From contig OZ245840.1 of NCBI GenBank assembly GCA_965228775.1, forward strand, positions 4,960,001 through 5,024,000: DNA of 64,000 bases, given 5' to 3'. The stretch comes from JANQMY01 sp965228775. Lineage in GTDB: Bacteria > Pseudomonadota > Alphaproteobacteria > JANQMY01. Both the position numbers and the translations under genes were made by a program. The notes under the pieces were generated by a model. The model was not told where the DNA came from, searched no databases, and worked only from the letters and a program-made list of their open reading frames with translations. Of this stretch, positions 7,863 to 16,260 are shown in pieces (within the stretch, counting starts at the first letter, position 1; each line of letters starts with the position of its first letter).

Positions 7863-8441
7863 TTAGCTCGGCTTAAGGCGCGGTACAATCGTGGGGCCTG
7901 TCTGCTCAACCAAAGCACAAACGCTCGATTGCCTCAGATCATCGATCGTTCCCCGTTTCCGCTCATCTGCCGCTAGAATTCGTATCACCGCTATCCCTTG
8001 GTCATTCGGCGACTCGATGATCGGTACCGAAATATCCTGGCGCAGATAATCGCGCGCCGATGTGGGGCCGACAAGGTCGATCGTCACATTTTCGATCGGT
8101 GTTTGAGATTCATTGAGCATGAAAAAGGGTTTGCGGTCTCTGGTGTAGAGGGCCAGCGACCAAAATGTCGGCGGTACGAAGGCTTCGATCCGTAAAGGTT
8201 TTTCCGTTACGTCGAAGACGCAGGTGGAGATCAGCATCAACGGATTGCTGAGTTCTTCATTCGCCACGGTGGACGTGCCTTGCGGATGATGAAACATCTG
8301 ATTGGCCGGGGTTTTTTCCAGCAGCCGGTTGAGTGTGACCGTCGTCAAAACCACCGGCGTGGCGTAAACCACCACCAAATGAACCACGGCGGCGAGGATT
8401 AGGCACACGGTCAGCCAGCGAAGTTTCGTGTTTAGGGGCAT
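7863..8441 (-). CDS. DUF1254-type membrane-anchored protein
   Basis: The 192-residue protein starts with one hydrophobic segment (about 9–33) that anchors or exports it. The body resembles the small DUF1254 proteins that in alphaproteobacteria accompany a DUF1214 protein. These two domains are joined in one chain in larger exported proteins elsewhere. Here they are separate, overlapping genes (10 bases at 8432–8441), which suggests two subunits of one complex. Function is unknown. The pair follows a class A penicillin-binding protein on the same strand. Confidence 0.65.
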   Translation of the reverse strand: MPLNTKLRWLTVCLILAAVVHLVVVYATPVVLTTVTLNRLLEKTPANQMFHHPQGTSTVANEELSNPLMLISTCVFDVTEKPLRIEAFVPPTFWSLALYTRDRKPFFMLNESQTPIENVTIDLVGPTSARDYLRQDISVPIIESPNDQGIAVIRILAADERKRGTIDDLRQSSVCALVEQTGPTIVPRLKPS

Positions 8442-9091
8442 TCTTCCAACACGATCTTTGGCATGGCGTTGTCGTCCTCGCCGGACAGCAAACCGGCGTC
8501 CGCGCCAAACAACCGCAATACAAGTGAGAATCTTTCGTCAGTCTTCACAGGCAGCCAACGATCGTAACGTGTTTGCGCGGTTACATAGACCACCAGATCC
8601 GCTTGAAGGGGTTCAACAATGATGCTGTCCGAGACAATGCTTTCTTCCGACACCGGCGTCAGGCTTTCCCGCGACAGCGTATGGTCCGTTCCCGGTACTT
8701 CAATGATGCTGCCTGCGGGATCGAAGGCCGTCAGGGTCCACCAACGGCTTTTCAATGGCTCGCCGCTGATCCTGTAATTGCACGCGCCCCGTAAAGAGCG
8801 GCCGTCTGTGTCTTTCGTAGCGATGAAAACGGCAATTTCCTCAGGCGGCAGAACAAAGGGGCCTTCGCGCGCCAACCGTGCTTCGCTGTAGGGTGTGTCG
8901 ATGGTCTTGCCGCCAAGGGTTTGCAGTTTCCAGGGCCCGTAAATGTCATTGGCGACCGGCCGGGTCGCGCCGATGGCCCACACGGCGGTGAAGTATCCGA
9001 TCACGATCGCTGTCATCATAAGGAAAAAGCCAGCGAGGAAGCGATCCAAGGCTGGATAATAGGCAATCGATTTGAGCCGGTCGGAAAACAT
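8432..9091 (-). CDS. DUF1214 domain membrane-anchored protein
   Basis: Counting from the ATG at 9091 the protein has 219 residues. A GGGAG lies about 8 bases before that ATG, and the ATG is just past the end of the PBP gene, so it is favoured over the in-frame start at 9115. One transmembrane helix lies near residues 18–42. The following beta-rich part (ACNYRISGEPLKSRWWTLTAFDPAGSII) is typical of DUF1214. Function is unknown. It overlaps the DUF1254 gene and probably works with it. Confidence 0.75.
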   Translation of the reverse strand: MFSDRLKSIAYYPALDRFLAGFFLMMTAIVIGYFTAVWAIGATRPVANDIYGPWKLQTLGGKTIDTPYSEARLAREGPFVLPPEEIAVFIATKDTDGRSLRGACNYRISGEPLKSRWWTLTAFDPAGSIIEVPGTDHTLSRESLTPVSEESIVSDSIIVEPLQADLVVYVTAQTRYDRWLPVKTDERFSLVLRLFGADAGLLSGEDDNAMPKIVLEECP

Positions 9092-9096
9092 GTGCG

Positions 9097-11037
9097 TTAT
9101 CTCCCGAACGGCCACCAGCCACGGCGGCGCTGATTGCCACCCCGGCCCACATTTTCGAGTTTTTGCGATAGCTCACGCAGATAGCGTCTTGCCCGATTGT
9201 CCAAGGTCGCCGTGCGGACGGTTCTGTCAATGCCAGGCAGTTCGGCAATTTCCTGGCCGTAATGCGCGCGGTCCATGAAGTCTTTCCAGAAGCGCGCCGG
9301 CAATCCGCCACCGCCCACGCGCTTCATGGGCTCGCCATCATCATTGCCGACCCAAATGCCGGTCACGAGGGTTGGCGTGTATCCCACAAACCAAGCATCG
9401 CGAAAATCCTGGCTCGTACCTGTCTTCCCAGCAGCAGGACGGTCGGACAATTGCGCTGCCCGTCCAGTGCCATCTTGCATGACCTGATAGAGCATGTAGG
9501 TCATGGCGACTGCATGTTCCCGTTCCATGACCCGGTCCATGGGAAGTTCGGGGCGGTCGTAAAGGGAAATGCCGTCAGGGATCTTTACGGACAAAATGCC
9601 ATACCGTTTGGTGGTGACGCCCCCTGTGGCGAATGGGACGTAGGCGGACGTTAGTTCCAATAGAGAAACTTCGGACGTGCCAAGCGCAATCGATGGATTG
9701 GGCGAGAGCTCGGAATCGATCCCGAGCCGTTGCGCCACCCGGATAACGTTGTCGCGGCCAACTTCCTCAGACACGCGCACGGCAACCGTGTTGATGGATT
9801 TTTCCATGGCTGTGGTGAGCGTGACGAAGCCGCGATAATTGCCGGACGCATTTTGGGGCTTCCACTTGTCCACAGTTAGCGGGGCGTCTTCCATGACCGA
9901 CTCTGGCGTCATGCCTTGCTCCAAGCCCGCGAGATAGACGAAAGGCTTGAATGCGGAGCCGGGTTGGCGCTTAGCCTGGGCCGCGCGGTTGAATTGGCTG
10001 TCATCGTAACTGGTGCCGCCAATCATGGCGCGGACGCCGCCTTGGATATCCATGGTCACGAGAGCGGCCTGGTCTGCGTTGAGCTGTTGGCGTTTCGGTT
10101 CCAGTGTGCTCAGCAAAGCCAATTCCGCTTTCAATTGCAGCGCGGGGTCGAAGGTGGTTTTGACGATCAAGTTTACATCCGGGCGCCCGATCAGTTCGGA
10201 GAGTTCTTCCGTCACCCAGTCGACAAAGTAGTTTGCGGAGCCGGATGCCTCTGTCTCCACCAGTGTCGCCGGTTGAACGCGGGCGGCAAAGACCTCGCCA
10301 TGGGAGGCCGCGCCGATCTCCACCATCTTATTGAGAACCAGGTTCGCCCGGCGGTGGGCGCCTTCAAGATTGTTCGTCGGGGCGTATCGCGATGGCGCCT
10401 GCGGCAGGCCGGCCAGCAAGGCGGCCTCGGCGATGGACACATCCCGGGCGGACTTGCCGAAATAATATTGTGCGGCGGCTTCAACCCCATAGGTGCCCGC
10501 GCCCAGATAGATGCGGTTGAGGTAAAGCGTCAGAATCTCGTTCTTGCTCAAATTCGCTTCCAGCCACAGCGCCAAAAGCATTTCTTGAATTTTGCGTTCG
10601 AAGGTCCGTTCCGGCGTCAGGAAAAGGTTCTTCGCCAGCTGTTGCGTAAGGGTGCTGCCGCCCTGAGCCAGGCGGCCTTCTTGATAATTGACCCAGATGG
10701 CGCGGGTGAGGCCCCGTAAGTCGACCCCGTAATGTTGGTAAAACCGCCTGTCTTCGATGGCGAGAAACGCGTCGATCAGATGCTTGGGAAGTTCATCCAG
10801 GGGAACAAGGCTGCCATAGCGGGCGCCGCGCTTCATCAGAATGTCGCCGTTCCGGTCCAAGAAGGTGATGCTCGGCGCGCCCTTCTGCTCCCATATCTCG
10901 GAGAGGCTGGGGGCCTCTGGTAGAAGCAATGCTGCGTAACTGACAAAGCCGATCAGCGCGGCCGTCATCGACATGGATAAAGCGATGAACGTATTGCGCC
11001 CATAACGGCGCCATCTCTTTGGGGAAGATGCGTTCAT
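9097..11037 (-). CDS. Class A penicillin-binding protein (PBP1A family)
   Basis: The 646-residue enzyme polymerises and cross-links peptidoglycan. An N-terminal membrane anchor (about 14–38) is followed by a GT51 transglycosylase domain with EDRRFYQHYGVD near residue 92 and GGSTLTQQLAKN near 122. The transpeptidase domain then follows, with the catalytic SAFK motif (PGSAFKPF) near 365, SIN near 408 and KTGTS near 535. It ends in a short basic tail (RRRGWW). Length is at the lower end for PBP1A and fits the simpler alphaproteobacterial forms. It is the first gene of a run with DUF1214 and DUF1254. Confidence 0.94.
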   Translation of the reverse strand: MNASSPKRWRRYGRNTFIALSMSMTAALIGFVSYAALLLPEAPSLSEIWEQKGAPSITFLDRNGDILMKRGARYGSLVPLDELPKHLIDAFLAIEDRRFYQHYGVDLRGLTRAIWVNYQEGRLAQGGSTLTQQLAKNLFLTPERTFERKIQEMLLALWLEANLSKNEILTLYLNRIYLGAGTYGVEAAAQYYFGKSARDVSIAEAALLAGLPQAPSRYAPTNNLEGAHRRANLVLNKMVEIGAASHGEVFAARVQPATLVETEASGSANYFVDWVTEELSELIGRPDVNLIVKTTFDPALQLKAELALLSTLEPKRQQLNADQAALVTMDIQGGVRAMIGGTSYDDSQFNRAAQAKRQPGSAFKPFVYLAGLEQGMTPESVMEDAPLTVDKWKPQNASGNYRGFVTLTTAMEKSINTVAVRVSEEVGRDNVIRVAQRLGIDSELSPNPSIALGTSEVSLLELTSAYVPFATGGVTTKRYGILSVKIPDGISLYDRPELPMDRVMEREHAVAMTYMLYQVMQDGTGRAAQLSDRPAAGKTGTSQDFRDAWFVGYTPTLVTGIWVGNDDGEPMKRVGGGGLPARFWKDFMDRAHYGQEIAELPGIDRTVRTATLDNRARRYLRELSQKLENVGRGGNQRRRGWWPFGR

Positions 11038-11389
11038 GCCTTGGTTACCGAAACCCTTTTGATCGTCGACTTACATGGGATTGGGATGATTGGACAGCGA
11101 AAGCTGCGCCCACCCGCATGTTCGCTGGGCTGCAACGTCTGCATCCAATTTGGCGATATTGGGGCGCATAACCCTTGATATGCCGCCATAAATTCGAATC
11201 CAGTCCTTTGGGTTCACATGAGAAAATGTGGTTATCATATTGAAATAAAATAATAATATTCCCTCAATTGAGACTGGATCTCCGTACCAAAAGCCGGAAG
11301 ATTAAGTCTCAAACTCTGAGTTCGCGATCCTATATTCTCACTAACCAACAACTTCTAACTATTTTTCCTGGCAGAACAGGTGGTGAGGC
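11038..11389. other. Intergenic region between divergent PBP and SDR genes
   Basis: This 350-base stretch separates two divergent starts and must hold both promoters. It has an AT-rich core (11245–11270). No ORF of note, clear repeat or palindrome was found in it. Confidence 0.6.
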
Positions 11390-12193
11390 ATGGATCTAGG
11401 GTTGGCCGGCAAGACGGCTTTGGTGACAGGGTCGAATCGGGGAACAGGTGCTGCAATTGCACAAACGCTGGCGTCCGAAGGCACAATGGTCCTGGTGCAT
11501 CGGCTGGACGAAGACGCTCCCGACCCGACAACGGAGCAAATCCGATCAGGCGGCGGCGAAGCCAAAGCCGTATGGGGAGATATCACCACAGAATCCGGTG
11601 CGGACGCTCTGGCGCATTCCCTGGGCGATCAAGCGGACCACATCGACATTCTTGTGAACAATTACGGCACGGCGGAAGCGGGGCAGTGGATCGATCTCAC
11701 GGCTCAAGAGTGGACGGACATATACGAAAAGAACGTGTTGTCGGCCACGCGCTGTATCGAACGCTTCATGCCCAGCATGCGCGGGCGCGGATGGGGGCGC
11801 ATTATTCAGGTGGGTACCATTGGGTCTTTTCGGCCCAATGCGCGGATGCCCCATTATTATGCGGCAAAAGCGGCCCTTGCCGCTGCCACGGTCAGTCTTG
11901 CGAAGGAACTTGCAGGGACCGGTATCACGGTCAACACGATCAGTCCGGCGCTCATTAAGACGCCCGAGGTGGAAGCGCACTTTACGGCCATGGCCGAGCG
12001 TAAAGGCTGGGGCAGCGATTGGGAAACGATCGAGAAGCGGGCGTTAGAACGCATGGGAGGCAATCCAACCGGACGTATCGCTTTGCCGGAAGAGGTAGGC
12101 GATCTTGTCGCGTTTGTCGCCAGCGTGCGCGCGGATTATATCAATGGGGAAAATATCCGCATTGATGGCGGATCGATCGACGCGCCCTTCTAG
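11390..12193 (+). CDS. SDR family oxidoreductase
   Basis: The 267-residue protein is a classical short-chain dehydrogenase. TGSNRGTG near residues 12–19 is the NAD(P) glycine motif, NNYG near 88 the structural motif, and YYAAK near 157–161 the catalytic Tyr-xxx-Lys, with Ser in VGTIGS about 14 residues earlier. The C-terminal NGENIRIDGGS is the usual end of 3-oxoacyl-ACP reductase-like members. The substrate is unknown. It lies upstream of an acyl-CoA dehydrogenase pair with a MITE-like element between. A GTGAGG lies just before the ATG. Confidence 0.9.
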   Translation: MDLGLAGKTALVTGSNRGTGAAIAQTLASEGTMVLVHRLDEDAPDPTTEQIRSGGGEAKAVWGDITTESGADALAHSLGDQADHIDILVNNYGTAEAGQWIDLTAQEWTDIYEKNVLSATRCIERFMPSMRGRGWGRIIQVGTIGSFRPNARMPHYYAAKAALAAATVSLAKELAGTGITVNTISPALIKTPEVEAHFTAMAERKGWGSDWETIEKRALERMGGNPTGRIALPEEVGDLVAFVASVRADYINGENIRIDGGSIDAPF

Positions 12194-12195
12194 CA

Positions 12196-12342
12196 GGCTG
12201 TTGTAAAAGTCATGAATATGAGGCTCCATGGTTCGAGACGGCGCGATTGCGCCTCCTCACCATGAGGTCTAAGTGTGATTTCCTCACCCTGAGGGGGCCG
12301 TTAGGCCCGTCTCGAAGGGGCCGAATGACTTTTTCAACAGCC
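12196..12342. mobile_element. MITE-like element, copy 1
   Basis: A 147-base non-coding element is bounded by near-perfect terminal inverted repeats: GGCTGTTGTAAAAGTCAT at the left, and ATGACTTTTTCAACAGCC at the right. The inside has two further inverted modules of the type CTCACCATGAGG and CTCACCCTGAGG, each followed or preceded by TTCGAGAC / GTCTCGAA. No clear target duplication is visible. It sits 3 bases after the SDR stop and 32 bases before the acyl-CoA dehydrogenase start. A second copy is at 26761–26908. Confidence 0.7.
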
Positions 12343-12373
12343 TTTTAAAGGCGAACAAACAAAAGAGGCGGGG

Positions 12374-13522
12374 ATGTTGCCCTTTCGGTTCGATTACCAC
12401 GAGCTGCCGCCCGAAGCGCTGGCTCTCCAAGGAGAGGTTCGGGAATTTTTAGCGGAAACGCTGAAAGACTATCCAGAAGTCAACCGGGCCCGTAATTGGA
12501 GCCGGTTCGACGCTGAATTTTCCAAGAAACTATCTGCACGCGGATGGATCGGCATTACCTGGCCGAAACAATATGGAGGACAAGAGCGGTCGGCCCTTGA
12601 GAGATACGTCTTGCTTGAAGAGCTGCTGTCCGCTGGCGCGCCTGTGGCGGCCCATTGGATCGGCGACCGCCAAAGCGGTCCGCTGCTTATGCGGTTCGGC
12701 ACGCAGGCGCAACGGGATGCGTACTTGCCCAAAATCGTTTCGGGGGACGCTTTCTTCTGCATCGGTATGAGCGAGCCGGACAGCGGCTCCGATCTCGCAA
12801 GTGTGCGCACGAAAGCTGAGCCGGTGGATGGTGGTTATGTGGTGAATGGCACCAAACTTTGGAGCTCGAATGCCCATCGTTGCCACTACATGATTGGATT
12901 ATTCCGTACTCCGACGGAAGAAGAAGGGCGCCATGCCGGTCTATCTCAATTCTTGGTGGATTTGTCGGGGCCCGGCATTACGCGGCGCCCAATTGCCGAC
13001 CAGGCCGGCGGCCGCGAATTCACTGAAGTAGTTTTCGAAGATGCGTTCATTCCGGCTGATACGCTTGTGGGTAACGAAGGCGGCGGATGGGCACAGGTCA
13101 TGTCGGAACTTGCCTTCGAGCGCAGCGGACCCGAAAGATATCTATCCAGCTTGCGCCTGGTCCTCAAGATGATGGACAAGATCGGCACCAACCCGACGGA
13201 AGAACAATCGGTCGTCATCGGGCGCATGATCGCACAGCTTTACACATTGCGGTGCATGTCTCTGTCTGTGGCTGGAATGCTTGAAGCTGGAGAGAACCCC
13301 AATCTGGAGGCGTCGGTCGTGAAGGATCTGGGCGCCGTTTTCGAGCAGGGCATTCCGCAGATTTCTCACGATTTGCTGGGCGCAGATGTGGATCCGGACA
13401 GTGATGAGGATTTCGAAGCGGTTATGGCTTATCTCACTCAAGGATCGGTATCGTTTTCCTTGCGTGGCGGTACGCGTGAAATTCTGCGCGGCATCATTGC
13501 CCGTGGCCTAGGCTTGCGTTAG
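12374..13522 (+). CDS. Acyl-CoA dehydrogenase, large-type subunit
   Basis: This 382-residue flavoenzyme would oxidise an acyl-CoA to the 2-enoyl-CoA. The family signature CIGMSEPDSGSDLASVRTKAE near residues 133–153 forms part of the FAD/substrate site, and the C-terminal GGTREILRGIIARGLGL is the usual ending. A GAGGCGGGG ribosome site precedes the ATG. It is followed 12 bases later by a shorter acyl-CoA dehydrogenase. Such adjacent unequal pairs form alpha2-beta2 enzymes in steroid side-chain degradation; that comparison is inference. The acyl chain used is unknown. Confidence 0.92.
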   Translation: MLPFRFDYHELPPEALALQGEVREFLAETLKDYPEVNRARNWSRFDAEFSKKLSARGWIGITWPKQYGGQERSALERYVLLEELLSAGAPVAAHWIGDRQSGPLLMRFGTQAQRDAYLPKIVSGDAFFCIGMSEPDSGSDLASVRTKAEPVDGGYVVNGTKLWSSNAHRCHYMIGLFRTPTEEEGRHAGLSQFLVDLSGPGITRRPIADQAGGREFTEVVFEDAFIPADTLVGNEGGGWAQVMSELAFERSGPERYLSSLRLVLKMMDKIGTNPTEEQSVVIGRMIAQLYTLRCMSLSVAGMLEAGENPNLEASVVKDLGAVFEQGIPQISHDLLGADVDPDSDEDFEAVMAYLTQGSVSFSLRGGTREILRGIIARGLGLR

Positions 13523-13534
13523 GGGGAGCCACTC

Positions 13535-14518
13535 ATGAGTGAAACAAGAAATCTCCTCGAAGAAACGGCCAATAAGGTTTTCGAAGATTGCATAACACCG
13601 GCCGTTCGCGACAATGCCGAAGAAGGGGTGTGGCAGGCCGGCGCCTGGCAGGCTGTGGAAACGTCCGGGTTGACGAGGGCTTTCGCCGATGAGGATTCCG
13701 TCAATTGGGCGGATGCTTATGTCCTTTTCAGAGCCTCTGGCGCCCACCGGGTACCTCTACCTTTTGCAGAGACGCTGGTAACGAGCTGGCTTCTCAAAGC
13801 TGCGGGCATTGAAGTTCCTGAAGGGCCTTTGTCTTTCGGCATTGGAGAGTTTGGTCAACCAGAACGCGCGCGGGTGCCCTGGGGGCGCGATGCGGCGCAT
13901 ATTGCATGTATTCAGGGAACGGAAGTTTTGCTCTTTGCAAAAGAGCAGCTTGACGTAACGCCTGGCCAGAACATGGCGAAGGAGCCGCGAGATGCCGTGA
14001 CTGTCTCGGGCAATCCGGTTGTGCGCAAAGAACTCCAAAACGCCGTGCAAACCGCGCATCACCTGGGCGCGTTGGCACGAGCCGCCCAAATGGCCGGTGC
14101 CTTGGGGTGGGTTCTCAACACATCCGTTGAATATGCCAATGACCGCGTTCAGTTTGGGCGGGCGCTCGGCAAGTTTCAGGCCATTCAGCAGCAGCTCGCC
14201 GTCTTGTCGACGGAAGCGGCGGCGGCGGACCATGCATCCGTGGTGGCCTTTACGGCTATGGACAGGTCATTTCCGGAGCTTGAAATTGCCATTGCGAAGG
14301 TTCGTGCTGGTGAGGCGGCGGGGTCAGCTGCCGCTATCGCTCACCAGGTGCATGGGGCGATCGGCTTCACACGGGAACATGCGTTGCATACGGCGACGCG
14401 GCGTTTGTGGTCTTGGCGCGCTGAATTTGGCGCTGAAAGAGAATGGGCGGCGAAATTGGGCCAAGCTGCTCTTCAAAATGGATCGGAACAGCTTTGGCCC
14501 ATGATCGCAACGGTCTGA
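13535..14518 (+). CDS. Acyl-CoA dehydrogenase, short partner subunit
   Basis: With 327 residues this is about 50 shorter than a normal acyl-CoA dehydrogenase. The C-terminal half is well preserved (ANDRVQFGRALGKFQAIQQQLA near 200–220; HQVHGAIGFTREHALH near 270–285). The N-terminal half is shortened and lacks the clear CxxxEPxxGSD segment. This fits the non-catalytic or half-site partner in a heteromeric enzyme with the preceding gene. An AGGGGGAG ribosome site lies before the ATG. It is convergent with the PepSY-like gene at 14543. Confidence 0.88.
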   Translation: MSETRNLLEETANKVFEDCITPAVRDNAEEGVWQAGAWQAVETSGLTRAFADEDSVNWADAYVLFRASGAHRVPLPFAETLVTSWLLKAAGIEVPEGPLSFGIGEFGQPERARVPWGRDAAHIACIQGTEVLLFAKEQLDVTPGQNMAKEPRDAVTVSGNPVVRKELQNAVQTAHHLGALARAAQMAGALGWVLNTSVEYANDRVQFGRALGKFQAIQQQLAVLSTEAAAADHASVVAFTAMDRSFPELEIAIAKVRAGEAAGSAAAIAHQVHGAIGFTREHALHTATRRLWSWRAEFGAEREWAAKLGQAALQNGSEQLWPMIATV

Positions 14519-14542
14519 TCTCCCTAGTCACCGCCGTGCGCC

Positions 14543-15133
14543 TCAGTAGATCGGATCGCAAGCGAGGACTTTGCCGTTATAGGCATTGATGGTCAGTAAG
14601 ATCGGGCTGCCATATTTGTCATAGCTGTGTGCGTAATACTGGCCGCGTTGCATCCGAATACGGTGCACCCTATGGAAGCCCTGATCGGACAGGCGGTGCC
14701 TTAATTGGTATACGGATAGATAGTTGTCATGATAGCCGTGGCGCCCGTGGCGTCCCGCATATACGAACTTTTTGCGGATGATTTCACCTGAATAGGCATC
14801 GACGACCACGCGCACATAGCGGTCACGCCAGTCATAGGCTTTGGACACGAAACGGTCGCCACGGCGTTCGATGAAATCGAAGCTATGATAGCCCCGGTGC
14901 CTGAGAATGCGCCGAATCACACGGCGGGGCAGGGCACCATGATGGCCATCATGGTATCCGCCGCCGCGATAGCCCTTTTTGGAGTATCCTTTGTTTTCGT
15001 ATTTGACTGTTTTGTAGGCTTTTTGGGTGGTAACGCTATATTGATCCTTAGCGATCGCCGCCGAAGGGGAAGCGGTCATGAGCGCAATAACGGCCGCGCT
15101 TAATAAACCGGGTATTAGGGAAGACCTGAACAT
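14543..15133 (-). CDS. Secreted protein with two PepSY-like repeats
   Basis: Counting from the ATG at 15133 gives 196 residues with a signal peptide (MFRSS…SPSAAIA, about 28 residues). The mature part starts with a Gly/Tyr/His-rich linker (about 40–68) and then has two similar units. Each ends in a PepSY-type strand: RYVRVVVDAYSGEIIRKKF near 110–128 and SPILLTINAYNGKVLA near 175–190. The protein is very basic and rich in His, Arg and Tyr. It is divergent from a second, small PepSY-like gene that leads a two-component operon, so an envelope-sensing link is plausible. Confidence 0.72.
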   Translation of the reverse strand: MFRSSLIPGLLSAAVIALMTASPSAAIAKDQYSVTTQKAYKTVKYENKGYSKKGYRGGGYHDGHHGALPRRVIRRILRHRGYHSFDFIERRGDRFVSKAYDWRDRYVRVVVDAYSGEIIRKKFVYAGRHGRHGYHDNYLSVYQLRHRLSDQGFHRVHRIRMQRGQYYAHSYDKYGSPILLTINAYNGKVLACDPIY

Positions 15134-15250
15134 AATATTGAACTCCAAAGCTGAGATCATTTCGTTGATGCGTGCTATCCTGGCATTGCGTCTCTGAACC
15201 GGAGATGGGCGCGCTATTCATCGCGCGTTCAGAGGGGAAGCCTTAAAAGT

Positions 15251-15559
15251 TTGCGCATGATGAGCACTGTCCGCCTCTTGTTCGTTTGCTTAAGCCTCGC
15301 AATGGCTACGGCCGCCGCGCCTACAGCCGCGTCGGCATGTGAGGGCGTGTCGTCTGCCCAGGGCGTATCGTTCAGCACGGTCGTCAGCAACATCCGCAAG
15401 CGATTAAGAGACCCGGGCGGCCGCCCTCTAAAAGCATGTACGGAACGCCGTGGCGGCAATGCCGTCATCAAAGTCAAGTGGCTGACTTCCGATGACCGGT
15501 TGCTTGACGTGACGGTAGATGCTCGTACCGGCGCAATCTTAGGCGTGAGAGGAAACTAG
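15251..15559 (+). CDS. Small exported PepSY-domain protein
   Basis: This 102-residue protein begins with a signal peptide ending near ASA at about residue 29. It continues into one short PepSY-like unit (VVSNIRKRLRDPGGRPL…VIKVKWLTSDDRLLDVTVDARTGAILGVRG). The TTG at 15251 is about 13 bases after an AGAGGGG; ATGs at 15257 and 15260 are alternatives. It ends two bases before the response regulator. Small PepSY proteins in front of PhoP/PhoQ-like pairs are common in alphaproteobacteria and may modulate the sensor. Confidence 0.8.
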   Translation: MRMMSTVRLLFVCLSLAMATAAAPTAASACEGVSSAQGVSFSTVVSNIRKRLRDPGGRPLKACTERRGGNAVIKVKWLTSDDRLLDVTVDARTGAILGVRGN

Positions 15560-15561
15560 TC

Positions 15562-16257
15562 ATGCGGCTTCTTGTTGTTGAAGACGATCTGGATCTATCC
15601 CGTCAGTTGGTCACGGCTCTGTCTGATGCGGGCTACGCGGTGGACGCCGCCCATGATGGCGAGGAAGCGCATTTCCTCGGCGAGACGGAGCCCTATGATG
15701 CGGTGATCCTTGATTTGGGATTGCCGGAGATGGATGGCGTAACCGTATTGGAAAAATGGCGCCGCGACGGACATGCCATGCCGGTGCTTATTCTCACCGC
15801 GCGTGACCGCTGGCGCGACAAGGTTGCCGGATTTGATGCGGGTGCGGATGATTACGTAGCCAAACCGTTTCACACCGAAGAGCTTCTGGCCCGTCTGCGG
15901 GCCTTGTTGCGCCGGGCAGCGGGACATGCCTCGCCGGAACTTGAATGCGGGCCGCTCACAATCGATACGCGGGCGGCAAAAGTGATGATCGATGGGACGC
16001 CCATAAAGCTGACCTCTCTCGAATACCGTTTGCTTGCCTATCTCATGCACCATTTGGGCAAGGTGGTCTCCCGAACGGAATTGGTGGAACACCTTTACGA
16101 TCAGGATTTCGACCGGGATTCCAACACCATTGAGGTGTTTGTGGGCCGCTTGCGCAAGAAGCTGGGCGTAAACCTCATTCACACGGTTCGCGGTCTGGGG
16201 TATCGTCTAAGCGACCCAGCGGAAGAAACCGCAGGGCAAGCAGAAGGTAAAGCTTAG
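15562..16257 (+). CDS. OmpR/PhoP-family response regulator
   Basis: The 231-residue protein has a receiver domain with acidic Asp8/Asp9, phospho-acceptor Asp51 (VILDLGLPEMDG), Thr79 and Lys101. A winged-helix DNA-binding domain follows (about 128–222, with SLEYRLLAYLMHHLGKVVSRTELVEHLYD and NTIEVFVGRLRKKL). It would be phosphorylated by the histidine kinase encoded 4 bases downstream. The small PepSY gene ends just before it, so the three form one operon. Confidence 0.95.
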   Translation: MRLLVVEDDLDLSRQLVTALSDAGYAVDAAHDGEEAHFLGETEPYDAVILDLGLPEMDGVTVLEKWRRDGHAMPVLILTARDRWRDKVAGFDAGADDYVAKPFHTEELLARLRALLRRAAGHASPELECGPLTIDTRAAKVMIDGTPIKLTSLEYRLLAYLMHHLGKVVSRTELVEHLYDQDFDRDSNTIEVFVGRLRKKLGVNLIHTVRGLGYRLSDPAEETAGQAEGKA

Positions 16258-16260
16258 ACT

